Below, in pieces: positions 1 to 8,821 of a stretch of DNA of 61,430 bases. Each line of letters begins with the position of its first letter. Within the stretch, counting starts at the first letter, position 1. A model generated the notes under the pieces. The model saw nothing but the letters and a program-made list of their open reading frames with translations. It did not search any database and was not told where the DNA came from. This stretch comes from Chitinophaga sp. sic0106. Its GTDB lineage: Bacteria; Bacteroidota; Bacteroidia; Chitinophagales; Chitinophagaceae. The stretch spans positions 1-61,430 of the forward strand of contig NZ_JAHUWJ010000031.1 of NCBI RefSeq assembly GCF_019219075.1. Reading direction: 5' to 3'. A program made the position numbers and the translations under genes.

Positions 1-1
1 T

Positions 2-946
2 CCATTTGGAGGGACGATGGAGGGGATTAGTTCGAATGTGTTGAAGGGGTTGAATTATGCGGCGAATAGGTTGAGGTATAATGGAATAGAGCATACGACT
101 GAATTAGGTTTAAATCAGTATGATGCACAGTTTAGGAATCTTGATCCACAGATTGGAAGATGGTGGCAAATCGACCCAAAAATCGATGAGTTTGATAGTT
201 GGACCCCATATAATTCGAATTTTAATAATCCTATAAGATATAGTGATCCCAAAGGGGATTGCCCAACCTGTCCTCCTAATAACTGGGAGATGGATGCTTT
301 TAATAAAGGATCGGTTGGCACAGGATTGGTCGAGTCTGGTAAAAGTACGATTACCGGTGTTTATAGTGCAGTGACTAGTCCGGTTCAAACATTGAAAGGA
401 ATCGCTCATGCAATTGCGAATCCTATTGAAACAGGCAAGGCTATATATAATGGTGTAGTTGCGGACTTCAAAGCTGATCCTGCTAAAGCAAGTGCAAAGG
501 TTCTTGGAGATGTAATGCAAGTTCTTTTAGGTACAGAAGCACTGCAGGTCGTCAAGGAAATGTCTTCCGCAGGCAAAGCCTTTAAAGGCCTGACATCGGC
601 TAATGAATTGGGAGCAGCAGGAAAAGCATTGACAAAAGACATTCTACAAAAGCAGTTTGGTGCTGGGGCTGAGATATTAGAACAAGTCGCTGTTAAAATG
701 GATGGTGCTTCTATGCGTGCTGATTTTGTAGTGGTTCAGGATTCAAAAGTTACAGGTGTTTTTGAATCAAAAGTAAATGGTAGTAAATTGAGTAATGGAC
801 AAAAATTATTTTTCAAAGATGGTGATAAAGGAGTGTTAACTGGAGCTAATGCGCAAAGGTTCTCAGGTGTAACAGTAGATCCAGCAAAAGTTCAAACAGG
901 TGTTTACCGCTGGAGTTCTAAAACAGGGAAGTTTTCAATTGAATAG
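2..946 (+). CDS. RHS repeat-associated polymorphic toxin, C-terminal part (5' end outside window)
   Basis: This is the last 315 or so codons of an RHS-family protein. The reading frame is open from the window edge, and the first ATG (position 17) is internal, because the residues before it (PFGGT) match the PFGLT that precedes the same site in the RHS protein at 45859. The RHS core signatures DPQIGR and NPIRYSDPKG are present around positions 145-260. After them comes a variable tail with a helical, Ala/Gly-rich pretoxin region and a tip containing D (codon 722), then ESK (E at 764, K at 770) and a downstream Q. This spacing fits a PD-(D/E)XK nuclease fold. RHS proteins deliver such tips into rival cells. 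The nuclease assignment is inferred from the motif only; the RHS assignment is firm. Cys pairs near the core end (CPTC) recur in the other RHS protein (CPAC). Confidence 0.85.
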   Translation, partial: PFGGTMEGISSNVLKGLNYAANRLRYNGIEHTTELGLNQYDAQFRNLDPQIGRWWQIDPKIDEFDSWTPYNSNFNNPIRYSDPKGDCPTCPPNNWEMDAFNKGSVGTGLVESGKSTITGVYSAVTSPVQTLKGIAHAIANPIETGKAIYNGVVADFKADPAKASAKVLGDVMQVLLGTEALQVVKEMSSAGKAFKGLTSANELGAAGKALTKDILQKQFGAGAEILEQVAVKMDGASMRADFVVVQDSKVTGVFESKVNGSKLSNGQKLFFKDGDKGVLTGANAQRFSGVTVDPAKVQTGVYRWSSKTGKFSIE

Positions 947-1006
947 AAATGAAAATGAAAAAAAAAAGAAATTGTTAGAAGAATTATAGAATTACTTTCT
1001 ACAGAT

Positions 1007-1651
1007 TTGAAAGTATTCGGATTTAGTCCTAGTATAAAAGAACAGGGGTTTGTAAAAAAAGAGAAAGGGTCAATTTGTTTATACCAGTTTCTTGTTTACG
1101 ACAGAACATTTATTAAAACGGGAGCCAAAGGGGTTCTTGTAGAGCCATATATTTGGATTGGGGTTGATGAAATCGAAAAGCATTATAAGAAAATAACTTT
1201 GAATACAGAATTAAAGAAAGAAACTGATTTTATAACTATTGGTAATAGTGTAGCATCAATATTACATAATCCAGATGGATTGTATAAAAAACGAAATGAG
1301 AGTTTAAATTTATTGATTACTGAGGATAGTCAGGTAGAGGCGATTGCATCTGAATTATTGAATCAGTTTAAAAAGGTAGCCTTGCCTTATTGTGAGTTGA
1401 ATTCCTCTGTTGCTCGTGTCGATGAGTTGCTTAATTTTATGCCCAATGAATATAAAGTAAACGCAGCTAATGATATTTTTAGAATTACAAAAGGAGTTAT
1501 AGCCGCAAAGCTTAACAACAACCCTTCATTGAATGTGTTGATTGATATATATGATCAGCAATTAATTGAGCGGGATATGGATGAGCTCCATAAACAAGAG
1601 ATGGAGAGATTAAAAAGACTTTTGCCTAATGTTATTCTGGCAACATCTTGA
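1007..1651 (+). CDS. Probable immunity protein for the upstream RHS toxin; start uncertain, possible frameshift
   Basis: A protein of about 214 residues, AT-rich like the toxin tip, follows the RHS gene directly, which is the usual place for an immunity gene. I do not recognise a firm family; the opening pattern (FGF, then a short gap, then GF and basic residues) is loosely like DUF4304-type immunity proteins. The only start in this frame is TTG at 1007, in mid-helix. Two ATGs at 949 and 955 sit 2 and 8 bases after the toxin stop but run into a stop at 976 in another frame. The ten-A run at 958-967 lies between them and the open frame, and one A fewer would join the ATGs to this protein. The true gene may therefore start at 949, with a frameshift, slippage or a sequencing error at the A run. 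Confidence 0.6.
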   Translation: MKVFGFSPSIKEQGFVKKEKGSICLYQFLVYDRTFIKTGAKGVLVEPYIWIGVDEIEKHYKKITLNTELKKETDFITIGNSVASILHNPDGLYKKRNESLNLLITEDSQVEAIASELLNQFKKVALPYCELNSSVARVDELLNFMPNEYKVNAANDIFRITKGVIAAKLNNNPSLNVLIDIYDQQLIERDMDELHKQEMERLKRLLPNVILATS

Positions 1652-1769
1652 ATGTTTATGATTTTTTTTCCAACTAGATTTTCTATTACTGAAATTTCTC
1701 CTAAGCTGATGCTCCGTGGACCAATGACCGGGTTAAGTATGATGTGCCAGCCATAATAGAGCCACAAAA

Positions 1770-1797
1770 AAGGTGCCTCCAAAACTGGAAGCACCTT
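1770..1797 (-). terminator. Intrinsic terminator of the first Sus operon
   Basis: Inverted arms 1770-1780 and 1787-1797 form an 11-bp stem on the minus strand with one G-U pair and a 6-base loop. It is followed on that strand by a T run (complement of 1765-1770). It lies 18 bases beyond the stop of the last minus-strand gene of the operon. The stretch 1652-1769 holds no recognisable gene. Confidence 0.75.
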
Positions 1798-1814
1798 ATC
1801 ACATTGTTTACCGT

Positions 1815-3125
1815 TTATTTTTTAACGATCTTCCTGATGCGGTGGTTCCCCAGATCCGCGATGTAGATGTTGCCGGCGGCATCCATGCATACATCTGTAG
1901 GCTGGTTAAACTGCGCTGCCGATCCCGGACCGTCAGCAAAGCCGCTGCTGGTGCCGGCAATGGTGGATACCTGTCCACCAGAAATCAGCCTCACTTTATT
2001 ATTACTTAAATCTGCGATCACGATATTACCATCTTTATCGAGTGTGATCCCATAAGGATCTGCGAACCGTGCGGCGTTGGCTACCCCATCGATATAGCCG
2101 GTGGTGCCGTCGCCGGCAATGGTAGTAACCACGCCTGCCGGCGTGATTTTACGGATGCGGTAGTTCAACCGGTCGGCTATCCACAGGTTGCCGTCTTTAT
2201 CAATTTCCAGGCCGCTGGGGTTTTTAAACCGTGCGGCAGTACCGGTACCGTCTGCATAGGCAGCGGTACCGTCGCCGGCGATTGTACTTACAGTTCCATC
2301 TATCGATATTTTGCGGATACGGTGATTCAGGTTATCTGCCACATAAAGGTTACCGGCGGGGTCCACCACTACATCCAGCGGCTGGTTGAATTTAGCGGTA
2401 GCAGCAGGGCCATCGGCAAAGCCAGCGGTACCTGTACCGGCCACAGTGCTCACGGTGCCGTCTGTAGCTATTTTTCGAATGCGGTGGTTGTCTCTGTCGG
2501 CCACGTAGATGTTACCGGCAGCATCAGCTACTGACCGCCATGGCAACTTAAACAGGGCAGTGGCAGCTGCGCCGTCCTTAAAGCCTCCCGCGTCCACACC
2601 GGCAATGGGAGATACCATCGTGCCGCTGATTTTACGGATACGGTTATTCCCACGGTCCACCACAATGATGTTGCCTTGTGCATCTACTGCTACGCCTTCC
2701 GGGTTTTTGAATTGCGCGTTAGTGCCACTGCCTTCCACACTGCCACCAGTGCCATTGCCGGCAAGGGTGGACACAATATATTCCACGGGAGGTAAGGTGT
2801 AGTTAAACACAGGACCGGTGGCCTGCTGCTGACCTACGGCAATGGTAATGGCGCCGGTAGTACCGCTTTCTGGTGTTACTACCTGTAGCTGACTGGCGTT
2901 GGCTTCTATCACCACCGCGGCCACGCCGTTGAATTTTACTTCGTTCTCTTCCCGTATGCCACTGAAGTTTTTACCATTGATGATGATAATACTGCCGGCA
3001 GGAGCACTTCCCGGCCATACGGAAGTAATGCTAAGCGCTTTTACAGCGGATGTTTCCTCGTTTTTACTGCACGAAACACCCAGTACAGCCATTAATAACA
3101 GTAATGTATATACGATATTTTTCAT
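1815..3125 (-). CDS. IPT/TIG and NHL-repeat lipoprotein
   Basis: 436 residues. A signal peptide ends in a lipobox (VSC at residues 18-20), so the protein should be lipid-anchored, probably facing outward like other Sus lipoproteins. Residues of about 30-110 form an IPT/TIG immunoglobulin-like domain with the typical GxIIxINGxNF pattern. Residues of about 120-434 hold about six NHL repeats (units such as NPxGVAVDxxGNIxVxDxxNNRIRKI), which should fold as a beta-propeller. It is the last gene of the operon, 17 bases after the phosphodiester glycosidase gene. NHL propellers bind proteins, polysaccharide or RNA, and in this position a surface glycan- or cofactor-binding role is likely (inference). 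No catalytic residues are evident. Confidence 0.85.
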   Translation of the reverse strand: MKNIVYTLLLLMAVLGVSCSKNEETSAVKALSITSVWPGSAPAGSIIIINGKNFSGIREENEVKFNGVAAVVIEANASQLQVVTPESGTTGAITIAVGQQQATGPVFNYTLPPVEYIVSTLAGNGTGGSVEGSGTNAQFKNPEGVAVDAQGNIIVVDRGNNRIRKISGTMVSPIAGVDAGGFKDGAAATALFKLPWRSVADAAGNIYVADRDNHRIRKIATDGTVSTVAGTGTAGFADGPAATAKFNQPLDVVVDPAGNLYVADNLNHRIRKISIDGTVSTIAGDGTAAYADGTGTAARFKNPSGLEIDKDGNLWIADRLNYRIRKITPAGVVTTIAGDGTTGYIDGVANAARFADPYGITLDKDGNIVIADLSNNKVRLISGGQVSTIAGTSSGFADGPGSAAQFNQPTDVCMDAAGNIYIADLGNHRIRKIVKK

Positions 3126-3142
3126 GGTAGATGGGAGATTGG

Positions 3143-4048
3143 TTAAGGTAGATCGTTAATGATCAACCAGCTATTGCCTACAGCACGGTTGTTGCCATCA
3201 GATGGTTTGTTACGCACCTGCCATACCGGCGCAAGCGGGTGACGGATCATGAACGTGGAAGAACCGCCACCGTCCAGGTTTACCACCGTGCTGGCACCAC
3301 AGGCTTTCAGCATAATACCCAGGTCAGTAATGGTGATACCATTGCTGTAGTAAAAGCTCCGACCATCCACCACGGCAAAGTACAGGGTGTTGTTTGCGCT
3401 GAGGCCCGCCGCAGTGCGCGGTTCTATCGTTACATCCGTTTGCAGCTGCACCACATTGTCTTTTACCAGCAACTGCCCTGCACCCAATGCATCCTTAATT
3501 TGTGGCTGCATTACCGGGAAATCGGCCCGGGTGCCGAGGTATGGCTTGCCATCATTGAGCACGGCAATAAAAGTAGCACTGCGCTCATTAGCCCAGGTGG
3601 TTTTGAAAGTTTTACCGTCTTTCATCATAATACCACGAGGTTCGCCGATGGTGCTGAAGAAATCCGCATTAACGGCAGCGGCTACACGATTGTGCGTAGA
3701 GTCAATATATTTAGCCATGTCAGGCACTGTTTGTAACGCCCATGGGGTGAGGCCATATGGTGTGCCCGCCTGCAGGCGGATGCCGGGTTTATTCATGTCT
3801 ACTTTCAAAATGAAAATACGCATGGTATAACCCGTCTGACTCAAATAGTGAATATCCGTTTCTTCAATACCGGGAGCAATGGTAAAGCTGGTGTCGGAAA
3901 AAACTTCAGCCATTATTTTGGTACTGTCGGTAATTTTTTTCGCGAGGTCGGTCACCGGTACGCGATGCACCGGTGCAGTAGTATCCTTGTTGCAAGCCAC
4001 CGCGGTGATGCTCAACAGCAGGCAGCAGGCGAGTCTTATGATTTGCAT
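3143..4048 (-). CDS. Phosphodiester glycosidase family (NAGPA/DUF2233-like) lipoprotein
   Basis: 301 residues with a lipoprotein signal (Cys near residue 19). The C-terminal half carries the hallmarks of the NAGPA-like family PF09992: a PRTAAGL segment, a FAVVDGR segment and the conserved NLDGGGSSTF close to the end. This family includes the uncovering enzyme that removes GlcNAc from GlcNAc-phosphate diesters, and bacterial members act on exopolysaccharide or phosphoglycan-type substrates. It lies 4 bases after the SusD gene, so it is co-translated with the importer and is the only carbohydrate-active enzyme in the locus. This suggests that the locus targets a sugar-phosphodiester polymer such as a teichoic-acid-like or phosphoglycan material. 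The family call is strong; the substrate is inference. Confidence 0.85.
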   Translation of the reverse strand: MQIIRLACCLLLSITAVACNKDTTAPVHRVPVTDLAKKITDSTKIMAEVFSDTSFTIAPGIEETDIHYLSQTGYTMRIFILKVDMNKPGIRLQAGTPYGLTPWALQTVPDMAKYIDSTHNRVAAAVNADFFSTIGEPRGIMMKDGKTFKTTWANERSATFIAVLNDGKPYLGTRADFPVMQPQIKDALGAGQLLVKDNVVQLQTDVTIEPRTAAGLSANNTLYFAVVDGRSFYYSNGITITDLGIMLKACGASTVVNLDGGGSSTFMIRHPLAPVWQVRNKPSDGNNRAVGNSWLIINDLP

Positions 4049-4052
4049 GATG

Positions 4053-5336
4053 TTAATATTTTGGATTTTGCTGTAGTAAATTGTTTAAAGCGATTTCGTT
4101 CATGGGAATAGGGAATTTGGATTCTCTTTCCGCGAGGCCCAGGTCACTGGTTCTGTTTAAACGAACAAGGTCATACCAGCGGAACCCTTCTCCTACAAAC
4201 TCTTTTCTTCTCTCTGTTAAAACAGTATTCAGGTAATCCTCTTCCGTGGTAGGTTGTATTTCGGTTAATCCACGCGCCACACGCAGCTGATTGAGGCGGG
4301 ATAAGCCTGCCAGCCCCTGCGCTTCCGCGCTGATCAGGTACATTTCAGCAATGCGTACTACTATCAAAGGATCGGTGCCCGACTGCCCACTTGGATATTT
4401 ATTCACCACATTCAATCCCTGGTAGGTATCTACAGACATGGCCCTACGTGTATCCGTTGCCGTGAACAGGTTCATGACTTCGTTGGTAGGGCGGTATACG
4501 TAACTGCCTTTTACAGGATGCGCATAAGTGTAGAACAACGTACTGATGTTGGTGCTGGACTCTATCGTCGCATTTTTAAACGAGAAAATGATTTCGGTGT
4601 TTGCCAGTGCACGGAAAATTTTATCGAAGGAATCCAGTTGGAAAAATCCGGATTTAATCACCTCTTCGGCATAGGCAGCGGCTTCCGTTTTTTTATTTTG
4701 AGCGAGCATAACCCTTGCCATCAGGGCTTTGGCAGCCATGCCGGATACATAGTTGTATGATCCGTTGGTGTAAGTGGGGGTGGTGCTGATAGCGGCCTGT
4801 AATTCTTTTTCAATGAATGCCCATACTTCCGCTTCTGTATTGCGTGGTACCTTATTGGCAGTATTTTTTTCCAGCACCGGTACGCCACCCCAGCGGGTTA
4901 CCAGGTTGTAGTATTCATAGGCACGGAAAAAATGCACAATGCCCAGCACTTCGTTCTTACGGTTGGATTCCGGAAGCTGCGATGCTGATTCCAGCAGGTT
5001 GTTGATCTGGTACAACGCATTGTAGTAGCCATTCCACGCGCTGCTCATGAGCCCTTGCTCGGGCCGCATGATGTTGCTGATGAAGGTATTTAAACCACCA
5101 TCTGTAGTAGAACCGGAGTTGATCAGGTTGCCGCCGGTAATATCAAACATGATGTAGGATTCCGCACCGGGAGCGTTTTGTACCCTGTTGTAAATCCCAT
5201 TCAGGAATGATTCCACATCGTCCGGAGAAAGGGTGTTGGTGGCCACAGCTGAGTGCGACTTCACATCCAGCAGTTTGCTGCAGGAACTGAAGACCATGCT
5301 GCCGGCTAATATGATCGGTAAAAATTTCTTTTTCAT
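4053..5336 (-). CDS. SusD/RagB family surface lipoprotein
   Basis: 427 residues with a lipoprotein signal (SSCSKLLD at residues 17-24). It has the usual SusD features: an N-terminal NGIYN segment, a TPR-like helical body with HFFRAYEYYNLV, a central variable loop region, and a C-terminal ERRKEFVGEG/RWYDLVR block close to the end. SusD proteins cap the SusC barrel and bind the incoming ligand. It sits 18 bases after SusC, as is standard. It is shorter than many family members (often 480-600), suggesting a compact ligand-binding face. The specific ligand cannot be read from sequence. Confidence 0.95.
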   Translation of the reverse strand: MKKKFLPIILAGSMVFSSCSKLLDVKSHSAVATNTLSPDDVESFLNGIYNRVQNAPGAESYIMFDITGGNLINSGSTTDGGLNTFISNIMRPEQGLMSSAWNGYYNALYQINNLLESASQLPESNRKNEVLGIVHFFRAYEYYNLVTRWGGVPVLEKNTANKVPRNTEAEVWAFIEKELQAAISTTPTYTNGSYNYVSGMAAKALMARVMLAQNKKTEAAAYAEEVIKSGFFQLDSFDKIFRALANTEIIFSFKNATIESSTNISTLFYTYAHPVKGSYVYRPTNEVMNLFTATDTRRAMSVDTYQGLNVVNKYPSGQSGTDPLIVVRIAEMYLISAEAQGLAGLSRLNQLRVARGLTEIQPTTEEDYLNTVLTERRKEFVGEGFRWYDLVRLNRTSDLGLAERESKFPIPMNEIALNNLLQQNPKY

Positions 5337-5354
5337 AATTAGGTGAGATGGTGG

Positions 5355-8300
5355 TTAAAAGCCCAGGTTAAGTCCGATGATAAAGGAGCGCGGCTGCGGT
5401 AATATGAGGTTGTCTTCACCGAGGAAACGCGGGTCCATATTGGAGTTTACTTCCGGATCAAGTCCGTTGTATTTGGTCCATATCCAAAGATTATCTGCCT
5501 GTGCGTATATGCGTAACCGGGAGATATGTGCTCTTTCCAGCAGGGAAGCAGGGATGTTATACCCCAGCGACACACTTCTCAAACGCAGGAAGGAACCATT
5601 TTCCAGGTAGCGGGTGCTGTTGTAGATATTGTAACCGAGGTTGTAAATAGCGCGGGGTGTGGTGTTGCTGGTACCAGGCCCGGTCCATCTGGTTTCCACA
5701 GCGCGTGCAGTACTGTTGAATCCGTTCTGGCCGAGCCTTTCCGCGTTAATTCTCCAGGAAGCATATACATCTGCCCCAACTGCATAGTTCATGAACACAC
5801 CCAGGTCCAAATGGCGGTAACGGAAAGTGTTATTCCAGCCACCATACCAATTAGGATTAGAGCTGCCTACAATCTGGCGGTCGTTGATATCAACGTTGCC
5901 GTCGTTATTCAGATCTTCGTATTTCACATCACCAGCTCTTACACCAATGTCATAAAGGGGCTTAGGCACTTCTTTATCATCCTGGTACAGGCCTGTCATC
6001 TTATACACCCAGAAGCTGCCGATATCCTCGCCTACTTTGAGTCCGCGATTGCTACCGATGCTCAGTACATCCGAATTGCCGATGAGGGAAGTGATACGGT
6101 TTTTAATATAGGCGATGTTGAAATTCGAAGTCCACATCACTTGTCCGAAATGGACATTTGTATTCAAACCCAGTTCCACACCGGTGTTCAGCATGGAGCC
6201 GATGTTACTGGTGATGCTGGTAAATCCTGATGTTGCCTGTATAGGCATGTTATACAGGAGGTTAGTTGTCTTCTTGTTGAAGTAATCCAATGTTACTTCC
6301 ACGGCTCCTTTCAGCAGGGAAAGGTCGATGCCGGCATCCAGCTGATTCGCTTTTTCCCAGGTAAGGCTGTTGTTACCAGTGGTAGTTACAGAGATACCAC
6401 TTTTTCCGTCATAGTTATATCCGCCGGTAGTGAGTGATTGATAGGCATAGTTACTTACTCCTTCCTGGTTACCGGTAGAACCGTAACTCACACGCACTTT
6501 CAAATCAGTGGCGGGTGAAAACCAGAATGGTTCTTTAGATACCTGCCAGCCTGCGGAAACGGCAGGGAAGTAGCCATACCTGTTTTCCGGGGAGAACCTC
6601 GAAGATCCGTCTGTACGCATGGAGAGGGCGAGGAGGTACTTATCTGACCAGGCGAAGTTTGCTCTGGCAAAATAGGATTCCATGGCGTTACCATACAGGT
6701 TAGTACCTGCATCGTTGATAACGGCGGCTGCATCCAGCACATCAAATGATGGGGCAGGGAAACCATTACCATCGATACTGGAAGAGCTGATCATATTACG
6801 CTGGAAGGATTGTCCTGCCAGGAAATCCGTCTTCAGCTTGCCGAAGTTGGTGCTGTAACTGAGCGTGTTTTCCAACAGGATATTGCTCAGGAGGCGGCGC
6901 TCATCTATATTTCGGCCGTTGCCGGTGCCATACGGATGCTTTTGGTTATAGTAGATATAATCCTGTGTATAAATCAGGTCTGTTCCCAGGGAAGTCTTGA
7001 AAGTAAGGCCTTTGGCCAGTTTCAGCTCTGCGAACAGGTTGCCCAGCAGGCGGTAGTTATCCAGGTAAGCTACTTCTTCATTGAGGATTTGTACAGGGTT
7101 GTGGTATACGAGGTCGCTGGTGCCACCCACATAATAGTCGCCATTGGGCTTATAGGGCCTGTCAAACGGCCGTTGTGGCAGGCTGCGACCCATAATGGTG
7201 CTTCCCAGGTTGGAGCCCGGCACGCGGTTGTTTCTGGAATAGGTAAGACTCATATTGGCTCCCATGCGTGCCCATTTTACTGGTTCGCTGGTGAGGTTAA
7301 TACGTGCCATATATTTTTCGAGTCCGTTGGTTTTGATGGTACCTTGCTGGTTCAGGTAACCGGCACTGATGTAGTAGGTACTTTTTTCGGTACCACCGGA
7401 GGCGGCTACGTCTACGCTTTTGGTATATGCTTTACGCAGTACTTCATCCATCCAGTTTGTTTCAGGCAGCCTCGGGTAAGGGTTGTAGATGTAGGGGATG
7501 AATTTACTGTTGCCAGGCGTGTAGCCGTACTGGTTATTGTAGTTGTCGATGGATTCATTGGCCACTTCCACATACTGCGCGCTGCTGGCCATTTTAATTT
7601 TATTGAGTCGTGCTACTTCCTGCATGCTGGCGAAAGTATTCACGGTCAGCTGGCCTTTCCCTTTCTTACCGCTCTTGGTGGTAATCAACACTACGCCGTT
7701 GGTAGCACGGGAGCCATATATAGAGGCAGAGGCAGCATCTTTCAGCACATCAATCGATTCAATATCGTTAGGATTCAGTTCTGCCAGTGGGTTCATACTT
7801 TCACCGAAGTTGGTGATGGCGGCGTTGTGCGGCATCACCGGCACACCGTCGATTACATACAGCGGTTCATTGCTGGCGCTGATGGAGCCTATACCGCGAA
7901 TGCTTACACGTACTGCGCCACCGGGGGTACCGGAGCCGGAGCTTACGTTTACGCCGGCAATGCGGCCTTGCATCATCTGGTCAGGACCCAGTACCGGACG
8001 GGCATTCAGCTCGGTAGGTTTGAAGCTGCCTACGGAGCCGGTGAGGTCTACTTTTTTCTGTGTACCGTAACCTATCACCACCACCTGTTGCATGTCCTTG
8101 CTTTCGCGTTTGAGTAGCACGTTGATATGTTGTGTTTTGGTGATGACGAGTTGTTGGGCGGTGAAGCCTACGAAAGTGAAATTCAGTGTAGCCGGTAGCG
8201 TTACATTTTTTATTTCAAATTTTCCGTCGGCTTTGGTGATGGTGCCCGCGGATGTTCCTTTCACGCCTATGGTTACGCCGGGCAGCACTTCGCCGGAGGA

Positions 8301-8732
8301 GGCGTCCTGCACGGTGCCGGTGATGGAAACAGGTGCTACCTGCTGCGTTTGATTTTCTTCTTTTCTTGGTATAAGGATAACGGTTTTATCCACAATGCGG
8401 TAGCTCAGGGAAGTGCCTTCGAGGCATTTGTTCATCACCTGGTCTATCGTTGCATTGGCGAGCGACAGCGTTACCTTGTTTACTGCTTTGGACAGGTTTT
8501 CATCGCGGAAGATGAAGAGGTAATCGCTTTGTTTACGGATGATGCCGAAGATCGTTTCCAGGGTGGCATTTGTTGCCTTTACCGTGAGTGGCTGATCCTG
8601 TGCCAGTGCGCCTGCGGAGGTCTGCATCGAGATGGCGAGCAGTAACAGCAGGCCATAGCGGCATATACGCGTGGTATATGAAGTTGCTTTGCACTTGCCA
8701 AGCCATCGTTTGATGGGTAAATGTGTTTTCAT
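5355..8732 (-). CDS. SusC/RagA-type TonB-dependent outer-membrane transporter with STN domain
   Basis: About 1125 residues from the ATG at 8732; a longer reading from TTG at 8756 adds eight residues and is less likely. Order: signal peptide and hydrophobic segment, a secretin/TonB short N-terminal (STN) domain (near residues 50-100), a carboxypeptidase-regulatory-like beta-sandwich (near 135-215), a TonB box-like VVVIGYG, the plug with YVIDGVP and SIYGSRATNG, and a long beta-barrel ending in aromatic FIIGLNLGF. The STN domain means that it can signal to an anti-sigma factor, which fits the FecR gene 89 bases upstream. It would import a polymer fragment bound by the adjacent SusD, energised by TonB. 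Confidence 0.97.
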   Translation of the reverse strand: MKTHLPIKRWLGKCKATSYTTRICRYGLLLLLAISMQTSAGALAQDQPLTVKATNATLETIFGIIRKQSDYLFIFRDENLSKAVNKVTLSLANATIDQVMNKCLEGTSLSYRIVDKTVILIPRKEENQTQQVAPVSITGTVQDASSGEVLPGVTIGVKGTSAGTITKADGKFEIKNVTLPATLNFTFVGFTAQQLVITKTQHINVLLKRESKDMQQVVVIGYGTQKKVDLTGSVGSFKPTELNARPVLGPDQMMQGRIAGVNVSSGSGTPGGAVRVSIRGIGSISASNEPLYVIDGVPVMPHNAAITNFGESMNPLAELNPNDIESIDVLKDAASASIYGSRATNGVVLITTKSGKKGKGQLTVNTFASMQEVARLNKIKMASSAQYVEVANESIDNYNNQYGYTPGNSKFIPYIYNPYPRLPETNWMDEVLRKAYTKSVDVAASGGTEKSTYYISAGYLNQQGTIKTNGLEKYMARINLTSEPVKWARMGANMSLTYSRNNRVPGSNLGSTIMGRSLPQRPFDRPYKPNGDYYVGGTSDLVYHNPVQILNEEVAYLDNYRLLGNLFAELKLAKGLTFKTSLGTDLIYTQDYIYYNQKHPYGTGNGRNIDERRLLSNILLENTLSYSTNFGKLKTDFLAGQSFQRNMISSSSIDGNGFPAPSFDVLDAAAVINDAGTNLYGNAMESYFARANFAWSDKYLLALSMRTDGSSRFSPENRYGYFPAVSAGWQVSKEPFWFSPATDLKVRVSYGSTGNQEGVSNYAYQSLTTGGYNYDGKSGISVTTTGNNSLTWEKANQLDAGIDLSLLKGAVEVTLDYFNKKTTNLLYNMPIQATSGFTSITSNIGSMLNTGVELGLNTNVHFGQVMWTSNFNIAYIKNRITSLIGNSDVLSIGSNRGLKVGEDIGSFWVYKMTGLYQDDKEVPKPLYDIGVRAGDVKYEDLNNDGNVDINDRQIVGSSNPNWYGGWNNTFRYRHLDLGVFMNYAVGADVYASWRINAERLGQNGFNSTARAVETRWTGPGTSNTTPRAIYNLGYNIYNSTRYLENGSFLRLRSVSLGYNIPASLLERAHISRLRIYAQADNLWIWTKYNGLDPEVNSNMDPRFLGEDNLILPQPRSFIIGLNLGF

Positions 8733-8821
8733 TGCTGGTAAGTTTGTGGAATACAATAGTGTGCTGTATCAGCGTGCGCGCGGTCGCTGATGCAAACAAA
8801 TTATTGGTGATTTTTATTGAA

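Noticed and set aside
17..946. ATG at 17 as the true gene start
   Set aside because: The frame is open to the window edge and the residues before it match the same internal site of the other RHS protein.
2000..3000. Tandem DNA repeat array
   Set aside because: The periodicity comes from the NHL protein repeats in the coding sequence, with much synonymous divergence between units.
6810..8117. 435-codon open frame on the plus strand
   Set aside because: It lies wholly antisense to the SusC gene, its translation is low-complexity and resembles no family; it is a shadow of the codon bias of SusC.
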